Below are positions 53,311 through 63,747 of a DNA stretch of 64,000 nucleotides, one piece after another. Origin of the DNA: Homoserinibacter sp. YIM 151385 (GTDB taxonomy: Bacteria; Actinomycetota; Actinomycetes; Actinomycetales; Microbacteriaceae). The position numbers and the translations under genes were made by a program. Where the stretch lies: the NCBI RefSeq assembly GCF_027912415.1, contig NZ_CP115175.1, positions 2,356,001-2,420,000 of the forward strand, written 5' to 3'. The stretch's first letter is position 1. Every line of letters starts with the position of its first letter. The notes under the pieces are model-generated. The model made no database searches and was not told the origin of the DNA. It worked only from the letters and a program-made list of their open reading frames with translations.

Positions 53311-54837
53311 ATGACCGAGCCCGCCGCGCCCGCCGCCTCCGCATCCCCCGAGCCCGTCGCCGAGGCGAGCGCGGAGGAGATCGCCGAGCAGAAGGCGGTC
53401 CGCCTCGAGAAGCGCGCGCGCCTCATCGCGGAGGGCGGCGAGGCCTACCCGGTCTCGCTCCCGGTCACCGACACGATCCCGGCGGTGCGCGAGCGCTTCC
53501 CCGATCTGGAGCCGGATGCGGCGACGGGCGAGACGGTCGGCATCGCCGGGCGGGTGGTGCACTCGCGCAACACCGGCAAGCTCTGCTTCGCGGCGCTCCA
53601 GTCCGGTGACGGGACGCGCATCCAGGTCATGGTCTCCCTCGCGGAGGTGGGCGAGGCCTCGCTCCAGCGCTGGAAGGAGCTCGTCGACCTCGGCGACCAC
53701 GTCTTCGTCTCGGGCGAGGTCATCTCGAGCCGCCGCGGCGAGCTCAGCGTCATGGTGCGCGAGTGGGCGATCGCCTCGAAGGCGCTCATGCCGCTGCCGA
53801 ACCTGCACTCGGAGCTCGGCGACGAGACCCGGGTGCGCCAGCGCTACCTCGACCTCATCACCCGCGAGACGGCGCGCCACGTGGTGCGGGCGCGGGCGGC
53901 CGCGAACGCGAGCCTCCGCGCGACCTTCGCCGGCGCCGGCTTCCTCGAGGTCGAGACCCCGATGCTCCAGACGATGCACGGCGGCGCCTCCGCCCGCCCC
54001 TTCGTCACCGAGTCGAACGCCTTCGACACGGAGCTCTACCTCCGCATCGCGCCCGAGCTGTTCCTCAAGCGCGCCGTCGTCGGCGGCATCGACCGGATCT
54101 TCGAGATCAACCGCAACTTCCGCAACGAGGGCGCCGACTCGACCCACAGCCCCGAGTTCGCGATGCTCGAGGCCTACGAGGCCTACGGCGACTACACCTC
54201 GATCGCCGACCTCACGCAGGAGCTCATCCAGAACGCGGCCGCCGCGGTCTCGGGCTCGCACGTCGTGACCTGGGCCGACGGCACCGAGTTCGATCTCGGC
54301 GGCGACTGGGACCGCATCGACATGTACGGCTCGCTCTCGGAGGCCGCCGGGCGTGAGATCACACCTGAGACGCCGATCGGCGAGCTCGCGGCGCTCGCCG
54401 AGGCGAACGGGGTCGAGGTGAAGCTCGCGACGCACGGCAAGTACGTCGAGGAGCTGTGGGAGCACTTCGTGAAGGGCGGCCTCGAGCGCCCCACCTTCGT
54501 CATGGACTTCCCTGTCGACACGAGCCCGCTCGTGCGCGACCACCGCAGCCGCCCGGGCGTCGTCGAGAAGTGGGATCTGTACGTGCGCGGCTTCGAGCTC
54601 GCGACCGGCTACTCGGAGCTCGTCGATCCCGTCATCCAGCGCGAGCGCTTCGTCGAGCAGGCGAAGCTCGGGGCCCGCGGGGATGTCGAGGCGATGCGCC
54701 TCGATGAGGAGTTCCTCCGCGCCATGGAGCACGGGATGCCGCCGATGGGCGGCATGGGCATGGGCATCGACCGCCTGCTCATGGCGATCACGGGCCTCGG
54801 CATCCGCGAGACGATCCTGTTCCCGCTGGTGAAGTAG
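53311..54837 (+). CDS. lysS: Lysyl-tRNA synthetase, class II
   Basis: 508 residues: N-terminal OB-fold anticodon-binding domain ([15 protein letters not shown]), then class II motifs including [26 protein letters not shown] (motif 2) and [11 protein letters not shown] (motif 3). ATG 53311. Charges tRNA-Lys. Followed by a run of tiny membrane-protein genes. Confidence 0.96.
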   Translation: MTEPAAPAASASPEPVAEASAEEIAEQKAVRLEKRARLIAEGGEAYPVSLPVTDTIPAVRERFPDLEPDAATGETVGIAGRVVHSRNTGKLCFAALQSGDGTRIQVMVSLAEVGEASLQRWKELVDLGDHVFVSGEVISSRRGELSVMVREWAIASKALMPLPNLHSELGDETRVRQRYLDLITRETARHVVRARAAANASLRATFAGAGFLEVETPMLQTMHGGASARPFVTESNAFDTELYLRIAPELFLKRAVVGGIDRIFEINRNFRNEGADSTHSPEFAMLEAYEAYGDYTSIADLTQELIQNAAAAVSGSHVVTWADGTEFDLGGDWDRIDMYGSLSEAAGREITPETPIGELAALAEANGVEVKLATHGKYVEELWEHFVKGGLERPTFVMDFPVDTSPLVRDHRSRPGVVEKWDLYVRGFELATGYSELVDPVIQRERFVEQAKLGARGDVEAMRLDEEFLRAMEHGMPPMGGMGMGIDRLLMAITGLGIRETILFPLVK

Positions 54838-54846
54838 GCGATCGCG

Positions 54847-55002
54847 ATGAGCTTCCCCGAACTCCCCGGCGGCGACCCCAAGGATCCGAAGGACCCGCGC
54901 AAGCCCTCCATGAACCGCATCATCGTGTGGGTGCTGGTGGGCGGCGCCGGCCTCTACTTCTTCATCACGGGGCTCGTCGGCGTCATCGCGAAGGGCGGCT
55001 GA
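54847..55002 (+). CDS. Small membrane protein (51 aa)
   Basis: Reads MSFPELPGGDPKDPKDP at the start, then a single transmembrane helix IIVWVLVGGAGLYFFITGLVGVI. Starts nine bases after lysS and shares its stop region (TGATG) with the next tiny gene. The Pro/Asp/Lys-rich N-terminus faces the cytosol by charge. No family recognised; a coupled run after lysS supports expression. Confidence 0.6.
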   Translation: MSFPELPGGDPKDPKDPRKPSMNRIIVWVLVGGAGLYFFITGLVGVIAKGG

Positions 55003-55103
55003 TGGATCGGCGCAGCTCCCGGCTGGTGATGCTCGTCGGGCTCGTCGGCATCATCGTCGTGATCGCGGTGGTCTGGGGCCTCAACGCGCTCGGCGTGGTC
55101 TGA
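55002..55103 (+). CDS. Tiny membrane protein (33 aa)
   Basis: ATG 55002 overlaps the previous stop by one base. Basic start MDRRSSRL, then one hydrophobic helix (LVGLVGIIVVIAVVWGLNALGVV) to the end. Coupled to the 51-residue gene, so plausibly real despite its size. Confidence 0.5.
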   Translation: MDRRSSRLVMLVGLVGIIVVIAVVWGLNALGVV

Positions 55104-55115
55104 GGCGCGGCGGGT

Positions 55116-55121
55116 TACCCT
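55116..55121 (+). promoter_or_regulatory. -10 box TACCCT for leaderless 55128 gene
   Basis: TACCCT followed by six bases and ATG 55128, with no ribosome site. Confidence 0.55.
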
Positions 55122-55127
55122 GGTCGC

Positions 55128-55334
55128 ATGCCAGAGGACTTCTGGGGCAACGCGCTCTTCTCCGTGACCCCCACCATCATCGTGGGGCTCATCTTCTGGT
55201 TCGTGATCCGGTCGATCGTGCGTGCGGATCGCACCGAGCGCCGCGTGTACGCGGAGATCGAGGCGGAGGAGCGGGCGGCGGCGGGGATGCCCGCGAAGCC
55301 GGCCCCGGCATCCCCCGTCGACCAGGCCTCCTGA
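55128..55334 (+). CDS. Small membrane protein (68 aa)
   Basis: One helix (LFSVTPTIIVGLIFWFVIRSIV) then a charged coiled-coil-like tail (RADRTERRVYAEIEAEERAA) and a Pro/Ala end. Conserved-looking small protein of unknown function; ATG 55128 fixed by the leaderless -10 box. Convergent with pirin. Confidence 0.75.
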   Translation: MPEDFWGNALFSVTPTIIVGLIFWFVIRSIVRADRTERRVYAEIEAEERAAAGMPAKPAPASPVDQAS

Positions 55335-55351
55335 GCTCGAGGCGCCGCGTC

Positions 55352-56341
55352 TCAGCCGCGCGGCGCGAGCCGCACGTTCGGCAGCTCGGGCGCCGGGAGC
55401 GGCGGCGTCGGATCCTCGATCGCGCCGAAGCGGCCGGCGCCGTCGGCGTCCCCGCCTGCGATGGAGGCCTGCCACTCCCGCCGGAACGCGACGATCTCCT
55501 CGTGGCTGCGGCCCACGAAGTTCCACCACATGACGATGCGCTCGCCGAGCGGCTCGCCGCCGATGAGGATCGCCCGCACCGGCTCCGCGCCCGCCTCGAT
55601 GCGCAGCGAGGTGCGGCCCGGGGCGGCGTAGGCGAGGTGATCCGCCGCCACCTCGACGCCCTCCAGCCGGGGCGCACCCGCATCCACGAGGAGTCCGTGC
55701 TCGAAGGTCTCGTCGACCGGCAGCGTGACCGAGCCGCCCGCCGGCAGATCGAGCTGAGCGGCGACGAGCGGCGTGTGGACGACGGCGGGCGAGACCGCCC
55801 CCGCGAGCGAGCCGACGAAGACGCGGAGCACGGCATCCCCGAGCTCGGCGCGACGCGAGACGACCTGCTCGAAGGCGGGCGGCATCCCGCGCGCGCCCTC
55901 CGGCAGCGCGATCCAGAGCTGCGCGCCGTGCAGCGTGCCCGTCGCGGTCGTCGAGTACTCGGAGTGCTGGATGCCGCGGCCCGCCGTCATGAGGTCGAGC
56001 TCGCCCGGCCGCACGAGGGCGTGCGCGCCGGTCGCGTCGCGGTGCTCGATCTCGCCCTCGAAGAGCCAGCTCACCGTCTGGAGGCCGGTGTGCGGATGCG
56101 GCGGGACGTCCATGGTGCGGGTGCCGGCGATCGGCTCGGGCCCGTAGTGGTCGACGAAGCACCAGGCGCCGATGAGGCTGCGGCGGCGTTGCGGGAGGGT
56201 GCGGCGGACCTGCATGGCGCGCGGCCCCCCGAGCGGGACGTCGCGCGGCTCGAGGATCTCGAGCGGGGAGCGCGCGCCGGTCGCGCCGTCGCCCTCGCCC
56301 GCGCAGACCCGCTCCTCGGGCTGGGTCTCGAGGTTGCTCAC
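55352..56341 (-). CDS. Pirin family protein
   Basis: 329-residue bicupin. The N-terminal cupin has the metal-binding PHPHTGLQTVSWL and GRGIQHSEYS motifs; the C-terminal cupin is LWIALPEG to FVGRSHEEI. Bacterial pirins include quercetinases and regulators, and which applies here is unknown. GTG 56341: TACGCT at 56348-56353 (minus) lies exactly six bases upstream, a leaderless start. Confidence 0.92.
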   Translation of the reverse strand: MSNLETQPEERVCAGEGDGATGARSPLEILEPRDVPLGGPRAMQVRRTLPQRRRSLIGAWCFVDHYGPEPIAGTRTMDVPPHPHTGLQTVSWLFEGEIEHRDATGAHALVRPGELDLMTAGRGIQHSEYSTTATGTLHGAQLWIALPEGARGMPPAFEQVVSRRAELGDAVLRVFVGSLAGAVSPAVVHTPLVAAQLDLPAGGSVTLPVDETFEHGLLVDAGAPRLEGVEVAADHLAYAAPGRTSLRIEAGAEPVRAILIGGEPLGERIVMWWNFVGRSHEEIVAFRREWQASIAGGDADGAGRFGAIEDPTPPLPAPELPNVRLAPRG

Positions 56342-56347
56342 GCCGCG

Positions 56348-56353
56348 AGCGTA
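56348..56353 (-). promoter_or_regulatory. -10 box TACGCT for leaderless pirin gene
   Basis: TACGCT on the minus strand, six bases, then GTG 56341. Confidence 0.5.
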
Positions 56354-56443
56354 CTCGCGCTCCGGCGCTCGGGCTGAGCGGTCAGGGACGACGCCGATCC
56401 CGGCGTCATGGGACCCGCGCCCTGAGAGCGCGACCGGGCCGGC

Positions 56444-56674
56444 CTAGTCGGCGAGCACGAGCAGCTCGCCCGGCGTGCACGCCAGCGCCTCGCAGATCGC
56501 GGTCAGCGTGGAGAAGCGGATCGCGCGCGCCCGGTCGTTCTTGAGCACCGAGAGGTTCACGATCGACACCCCCACCAGCTCGCTCAGCCGGGTCAGCGTC
56601 ATCCCCCGGGACTCGAGCAGCTCGTCGAGCCGGCAGTGGATGCGACCCTCCTCCGCCTCCTCCGCGGGCGCCAT
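56444..56674 (-). CDS. Cro/CI-type HTH regulator (YozG-like)
   Basis: 76-residue DNA-binding protein: RLDELLESRGMTLTRLSELVGVSIVNLSVLKN is the HTH_26-type domain. ATG 56674 overlaps the DUF2975 stop (ATGA). The DUF2975-plus-small-HTH pair is a recurrent two-gene unit. It likely binds the tandem operator at 57289-57323 and represses its own operon. Confidence 0.88.
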   Translation of the reverse strand: MAPAEEAEEGRIHCRLDELLESRGMTLTRLSELVGVSIVNLSVLKNDRARAIRFSTLTAICEALACTPGELLVLAD

Positions 56675-57279
56675 CAGACGAGGCCCTCGGTCTCGCGCTG
56701 GAGGCGCGCGCCGATGCGGAACACCATCGCGAGGGCCAGGACGACGAAGGCGAGCCACCAGGGCCCCGGCTCGAAGGCGAACGCGACCTGGAAGGGTCCG
56801 GCGCCGCCGGCGACCCCGCCGTTGAGCGCCTGCGCCGCGCTCATCTGGCCGAGTCCGCGGATGCCGGTGCCGAGCATCCCGCCGACGAGCATCGCGAAGC
56901 CCGCCGCGACGCCCGAGCGGAAGAGGGAGCGGTGGAACGGCTGGCCGCCGGCCAGTCGCACGAGCAGCACGAGGACCGCGAAGGTGATGACGGCGCCGGC
57001 CGCGACCTCGATGAGGGTGCCGGTCACGAGGAGCGCGCGGTCTCCGTCGGCGAGGGCGGCGGCGGAGACGCTCGCGGTCTCGACGGCGGCATCCGCCCGG
57101 TCGTCCGCACCGGGGAGGTCGCCCTCCGCGAGCAGCTCGACGCGGGCGCTGCCGTCGAGGAGCGCGACCGAGTGGGCGACGCCGAATCCCGCCGCGAAGG
57201 CGCCGGTGACGGCGGCGAGGACGGCGAGGATGCGGAGCACGAGCCGGTCGGCGCGGTCCAGAGCGAGGGTGTCCTGCAT
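56674..57279 (-). CDS. DUF2975-type membrane protein
   Basis: 201 residues with four hydrophobic helices: one near residues 15-40, then 85-110, 125-150 and 170-192. No catalytic motif. A perfect AAGGAGGA ribosome site precedes ATG 57279. It may sense or modulate the cognate HTH regulator; mechanism unknown. Confidence 0.8.
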   Translation of the reverse strand: MQDTLALDRADRLVLRILAVLAAVTGAFAAGFGVAHSVALLDGSARVELLAEGDLPGADDRADAAVETASVSAAALADGDRALLVTGTLIEVAAGAVITFAVLVLLVRLAGGQPFHRSLFRSGVAAGFAMLVGGMLGTGIRGLGQMSAAQALNGGVAGGAGPFQVAFAFEPGPWWLAFVVLALAMVFRIGARLQRETEGLV

Positions 57280-57288
57280 GGTTCCTCC

Positions 57289-57323
57289 TTATCGAATGTC
57301 GATAACATAACGAATATCGATAA
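57289..57323 (-). promoter_or_regulatory. Tandem operator and promoter of the DUF2975-HTH operon
   Basis: Site 1, TTATCGAATGTCGATAA (57289-57305), is a perfect palindrome. Site 2 (57307-57323) is the same 17-base site with three changes. On the minus strand TTGCTG (57327-57332) and TATGTT (57303-57308), spaced 18, form the promoter. Site 2 fills the spacer and site 1 covers -10 to the ribosome site. Confidence 0.75.
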
Positions 57324-57415
57324 AGACAGCAAGGCCCGATCCGCCGCGCACCGCCCGCCGACCGGGCGCTTCACGCCCACGGCGAACAGGGGCATCCCCG
57401 CGCCCCGCCCCTCGT

Positions 57416-57421
57416 TACCCT
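57416..57421 (+). promoter_or_regulatory. -10 box TACCCT upstream of clpC
   Basis: TACCCT in the gap before clpC gives a leader of about 40 bases, which contains GTGAGGAG just ahead of ATG 57469. No clear -35 is seen. Confidence 0.4.
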
Positions 57422-57468
57422 CGACGTATCGAAGCGGCACCCATGCACCCGCATCGTGAGGAGTGGAC

Positions 57469-59949
<2,481 letters not shown>

Positions 59950-59972
59950 TCGCGCCGCGCAGCATCGCCGCC

Positions 59973-60010
59973 GTCCGGGGGCCGAGAGACATGTCTCTCG
60001 GCCCCCGGAC
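59973..60010 (+). terminator. Loopless palindromic terminator after clpC
   Basis: A 38-base perfect palindrome with 19-base arms centred on ACA/TGT, 24 bases after the clpC stop and also downstream of the opposite-strand hydrolase. Confidence 0.85.
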
Positions 60011-60105
60011 ACGTGTATGGGGGCGTCCGCGGCGCAGGCCGGGTGTCCCCGGGCGGGATGCGGAGCCGGCGCGGCGGGATGCGGATACCGGCTCGGCCGC
60101 GCGCC

Positions 60106-61251
60106 CTACGCCGGGCAGGTCGCGCCGAGCAGGCGCTGCAGCTCTGCGAGCGAGGCCTCGAACACCGCATCCCCGTCCACGGTCTCCCGGGTCGAGGTCC
60201 AGCTCAGTGTGACGTGGCGCTCGCCATCGGGGCTGCCGAAGCTCGCCGTGCGGTAGCCGAAGCCGTTGCCGCGCTGCCCGAGCACGGTCCCCGGCGGGAA
60301 GCCGCAGGCATCTCGCCCCTGGAGGATCCCGAGGCCGTAGCCGTTCGCGCCGGTGTCGCTCATGGCCTCCATCGACTCCTGCGTCACGAGCTCGCCGCCC
60401 GCGAGGCCGGAGAAGAAGCGGTCGACGTCGCCGACGGTCGAGACGAGCCCCGCGCCCGCCGACCAAAGAGTCGGGGAGATCGCGGTGACGTCGACGGGGC
60501 CGTCGTCCGTCTCGAGGTACCCGCGCAGCGAGGCCTCGGGCATCGTCTCGTCCTCCGGCCACACGGTCGCGTCCATGCCGAGCGGCTCGAGGATGCGGGT
60601 CTCGACCTCCGCCTCGATCGGGGAGCCCGTCACCGTCTCGACGAGCATGCCGAGCACCGTGTAGCCCGTGTTGGAGTAGACGAAGGCGCTGCCCGGCTCC
60701 GACTCCCACGGCACCGTCGCGGCCGCGGCGAGCAGCTCCTCCTCCCTGTACTCGCGGCCCACGGAGGCGGTGATCGCCTCGGCGTCCGGGAGCAGCGGCT
60801 CGATGTAGTCGGGGAGCCCGCTCGTGTGGTTCAGCAGCTGCCGCACCGTCACCGGGCCGGGGGCGTTCGCGAGCACGCCGGGCAGGTGCGCCTCGACCTC
60901 GTCGTCGAGCCCGAGCCGGCCCTCCTCGGCGAGCTGCAGGACGACCGTCGCGACCATCGGCTTGGTGACGCTCGCGATCCGCACGGCGTCATCGGGCTGT
61001 GCGGGCTCGCCGCCGGGCCCCTCCGAGGTGCCGCGCGTGCCGGCCGCCGCCGAGACCTCGCCGACCTCGCCGCGCACGTGCGCGACGGCGGCGGGTGCGC
61101 CGGCCCCGACGAGCGCCTCCACGGCCGACTGCGCCGCATCCTGCAGCTCGGACTCGCTGTCGGCGCGCTCGGGCGCGGGCAGGATGCCGCAGCCGGCGAG
61201 CAGGGAGGTCGCGGCGAGCAGGGGCAGGGCGGTGAGGGTGCGGGCGCGCAT
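60106..61251 (-). CDS. Lipoprotein serine hydrolase (class C beta-lactamase fold)
   Basis: 381 residues. Signal peptide ends in lipobox LLAGC (Cys near 20). The catalytic SxxK is SVTK in IASVTKPM, and the YxN is YSN in FVYSNTGY. Such proteins are D,D-carboxypeptidases, esterases or relatives rather than true beta-lactamases. Anchored outside the membrane. AGAGGA ribosome site before ATG 61251. Two Cys (CGFPPG and C-terminal TCPA) may form a disulfide. Confidence 0.88.
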   Translation of the reverse strand: MRARTLTALPLLAATSLLAGCGILPAPERADSESELQDAAQSAVEALVGAGAPAAVAHVRGEVGEVSAAAGTRGTSEGPGGEPAQPDDAVRIASVTKPMVATVVLQLAEEGRLGLDDEVEAHLPGVLANAPGPVTVRQLLNHTSGLPDYIEPLLPDAEAITASVGREYREEELLAAAATVPWESEPGSAFVYSNTGYTVLGMLVETVTGSPIEAEVETRILEPLGMDATVWPEDETMPEASLRGYLETDDGPVDVTAISPTLWSAGAGLVSTVGDVDRFFSGLAGGELVTQESMEAMSDTGANGYGLGILQGRDACGFPPGTVLGQRGNGFGYRTASFGSPDGERHVTLSWTSTRETVDGDAVFEASLAELQRLLGATCPA

Positions 61252-61351
61252 GGGGTCCTCTCGGGCGGGGGCCGGGCGCTTCGACGCTATCGAGCGACCC
61301 CGACGCGTGTCGGGAGAGGTGGCAGATGCTCAGGTGGGGGCGGGGCCGCGC

Positions 61352-62269
61352 TCAGGTGCCGGGCGTGCCCGCGGCGTCGTCCGCGTCCAGCAGCTCGCGG
61401 ACGGCGTGGCGCCCGATGCCCGACATCCGCGGGTCGTCGTCGGCGCCGAGGAACGCGCCCGCGAGCAGCGCCGCCCAGCCGCGCGCCCGCATCCACGTGG
61501 CCTCGTCGGCCTCCGCGGATGCCTCGTAGGCCGCGCGGTACGCTGCACGGCCCGCGGCGTCGAAGGCGAGCCACCCGACCGCGAGGTCGGAGGCCGGGTC
61601 GCCGGCCGTGAGGTCGCCGAAGTCGATGAGCGCCGCCAGGGCGGGATCGGGATGCGGACCCGACTCCGCGAGGAGGTTGCCGGGGTGCGCATCGCCGTGA
61701 AGCCAGCGGGGGGAGCCGGCGTGCTCAGGTGCGTCGAGCGCCGCCTCCCACACGCGACGCAGCTCGGTCGCGCGCGGCAGGATGCCGGAGGTCAGCCGCT
61801 GCTCGGCGACCTCGACGCGCGACGCGAGGGGCACGCCCCGGACCGGGTTCGCGGGCGCGTCGGCCGGTGCCGGCCGGTGCAGCGCCGCGTGCGCAGCGCC
61901 GAGCTCCGCGGCGACGCGTCCTCGCCGGGCGAGCGGGAGATCCACGACCGCGGTGCCCTCGATCCACGGCACGATGAGCCAGGTCCACGGGTACTCGCCC
62001 TCGGGCGAGCCGAGGCGGACGGCCGCCGGGACGCGCACCGGCAGGTGCTCGGCGATCTCCGGCAGCCAGCGCGCCTCGTGCTCGACGAGCGGTGCCGCGA
62101 GCGCCCGACGCGGCAGCCGCACCGCGTGGGCCTCGCCGAGGCGCGCGACGACGTTGTCCCAGCCGCTCGCCGCGATCCGGACCTCGCCGAGGAGGTCGGG
62201 GTGCTGCGAGGCGACGAGCCGCTCGATGAGCTCGACGGTCACCGGGACCTCGGCCGTGGGCGTCGGCAT
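61352..62269 (-). CDS. APH-fold phosphotransferase
   Basis: 305-residue kinase of the aminoglycoside phosphotransferase/choline kinase superfamily, with the Brenner motif LHGDAHPGNLL and metal-binding IDFGDLTAGDPASDLA. Substrate unknown; most family members are not resistance enzymes. ATG 62269. A minus-strand TAGCCT at 62335-62340 could drive it with a 60-base leader, back to back with the argA promoter. Confidence 0.88.
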   Translation of the reverse strand: MPTPTAEVPVTVELIERLVASQHPDLLGEVRIAASGWDNVVARLGEAHAVRLPRRALAAPLVEHEARWLPEIAEHLPVRVPAAVRLGSPEGEYPWTWLIVPWIEGTAVVDLPLARRGRVAAELGAAHAALHRPAPADAPANPVRGVPLASRVEVAEQRLTSGILPRATELRRVWEAALDAPEHAGSPRWLHGDAHPGNLLAESGPHPDPALAALIDFGDLTAGDPASDLAVGWLAFDAAGRAAYRAAYEASAEADEATWMRARGWAALLAGAFLGADDDPRMSGIGRHAVRELLDADDAAGTPGT

Positions 62270-62374
62270 CAGCCGGCCCGCCCGCCCGCTCGCCGCCGCA
62301 TCCCCGGCCTCCCGATCGCGTCCCGCACCCGGTCAGGCTAGCGAGCGCCTCGGCGGCTCGCGAGGGCGCGGGGC

Positions 62375-62380
62375 TAGCCT
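62375..62380 (+). promoter_or_regulatory. -10 box TAGCCT for leaderless argA
   Basis: TAGCCT, six bases, ATG 62387. Confidence 0.55.
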
Positions 62381-62386
62381 GGAGCG

Positions 62387-62890
62387 ATGACCGGGTTCAC
62401 CGTGCGCCGGGCGCGCACCGCCGACGTGCCGCTGATCGAGAAGCTCATCGAGCCGCTCGTCGCCTCGCGCGTGCTGCTCGGCAAGGATCGCGTCGTGTTC
62501 TACGAGGCCGTGCAGGAGTTCCGGATCGCCGAGAGCGCGGAGGGGGAGGTCGTCGGCTGCGGCGCGCTCCACGTCATGTGGGAGGACCTCGGCGAGGTCC
62601 GCACGCTCGCCGTCTCCGAGGGGTGGCTCGGCCGCGGCGTCGGGCACGCCCTCCTCGGCACCCTCGAGGCCGACGCCCGCGAGCTCGGACTCACCCGCCT
62701 GTTCTGCCTGACCTTCGAGACCGCCTTCTTCGAGCGCAACGGCTTCGAGGTGATCGGCGAGGGCGTCGTCTCGCCGGATGTCTACGCCGAGCTGGTGCGC
62801 TCGCCCGACGAGGGCGTCGCGGAGTTCCTCGACCTCGCCCGCGTGAAGCCGAACACCCTCGGCAACTCGCGGATGCTGAAGCGGCTCTGA
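62387..62890 (+). CDS. argA: N-acetylglutamate synthase, single-domain GNAT (ArgA, Rv2747 type)
   Basis: Acetylates glutamate to start arginine synthesis. 167 residues matching the short mycobacterial ArgA: FTVRRARTADVPLI, YEAVQEF, VVGCGALHVMWEDLGE, the acetyl-CoA loop GRGVGHALL, and the C-terminal EFLDLARVKPNTLGNSRML. No kinase domain is present, unlike enterobacterial ArgA. The next gene starts in its stop codon. Confidence 0.9.
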   Translation: MTGFTVRRARTADVPLIEKLIEPLVASRVLLGKDRVVFYEAVQEFRIAESAEGEVVGCGALHVMWEDLGEVRTLAVSEGWLGRGVGHALLGTLEADARELGLTRLFCLTFETAFFERNGFEVIGEGVVSPDVYAELVRSPDEGVAEFLDLARVKPNTLGNSRMLKRL

Positions 62891-63672
62891 TGGGCGCGGA
62901 TCGCACGGGCGCCGTCTCGCTCGGCGTCGCGGGGGCGCTCGACCACGGGGTCGTCCGCGAGCTGGCGCCGCACGCCGAGTCGGCGGGGCTCCGCGCCATC
63001 TGGGTCAACGACACCCCCGACGGGGACGCGCTCGCCTCGCTCGCGGCGGCCGCCTCCGCGACCGGCTCGCTCGAGCTCGCGACCGGTGTCATCCCGATCG
63101 ACCGCCGGCCGGCTGCCGAGATCGTGCGCGCGGTCGCCCGGCTCGGCCTGCCGCGCGAGCGCCTCGTCGTCGGCATCGGCTCGGGCGGCCTCCGGCAGGG
63201 TGCGCTGCGCGCCGTCGGGGAGGCGGCCGACGAGCTGCGGGATGCCGGACTCCGCGTCGTCATCGGGGCGCTCGGCCCGCGGATGCGCGAGCTCGCCGCC
63301 GAGCGCGCCGAGGGCGTGCTGCTCAACTGGTTCACGCCGGACGCCGCGGCCGCGGCCGCTCGGGCGTCGTCGGCGCGCACCGTGCTCTACGCGCGCACCG
63401 TCGCGGATGCCGCGGCCCGCGGCGCGCTCGAGGCGGAGGCCGGGCGATACGCCGGCTTCCCCGCCTACGCCGCGCACTTCGCGCGGGAGGGGATCGCGCC
63501 GCTCGACACGACGGTCGATCTCGCGGCGGCGGACGGCCGAGCACGGCTCGACGCCTTCGCCGACGCCGTCGACGAGCTCGTGCTGCGGGCGATCACGCCG
63601 GGCTCGCGCGCGGCCGAGCTGCGCGCGCTCGTGGATGCGGCGGCGCCCGGCCGGGACGACTCGCGCGGCTGA
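62890..63672 (+). CDS. LLM-class (luciferase-like) oxidoreductase
   Basis: 260 residues of a luciferase-like TIM barrel: VAGALDHGVVRELAPHAESAGLRAIWVND, LELATGVIPIDRRP and LVVGIGSGGLRQGAL. It is shorter than usual (about 300-340) and lacks the typical C-terminal portion, so it is a compact member using FMN or F420, undecided. ATG 62890 overlaps the argA stop in TGATG. Confidence 0.8.
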   Translation: MGADRTGAVSLGVAGALDHGVVRELAPHAESAGLRAIWVNDTPDGDALASLAAAASATGSLELATGVIPIDRRPAAEIVRAVARLGLPRERLVVGIGSGGLRQGALRAVGEAADELRDAGLRVVIGALGPRMRELAAERAEGVLLNWFTPDAAAAAARASSARTVLYARTVADAAARGALEAEAGRYAGFPAYAAHFAREGIAPLDTTVDLAAADGRARLDAFADAVDELVLRAITPGSRAAELRALVDAAAPGRDDSRG

Positions 63673-63735
63673 GCGCCCAGCCTGCGAGTCCGCGGCATCC
63701 CCGCGTGCCGGGGCCCCGGCGGCACGCCACCGGCC

Positions 63736-63741
63736 TACCCT
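63736..63741 (+). promoter_or_regulatory. -10 box TACCCT for leaderless 63748 gene
   Basis: TACCCT, six bases, ATG 63748. Confidence 0.55.
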
Positions 63742-63747
63742 GACCGC

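Noticed and set aside
60106-61251. Reading this serine hydrolase as a beta-lactamase
   Set aside because: It has SxxK and YxN but resembles D,D-peptidase/esterase lipoproteins; no evidence for a lactamase role.
61352-62269. Reading this kinase as an aminoglycoside-resistance gene
   Set aside because: The fold is shared by many small-molecule kinases. Nothing in sequence or context (no mobile element, chromosomal core setting) supports resistance.
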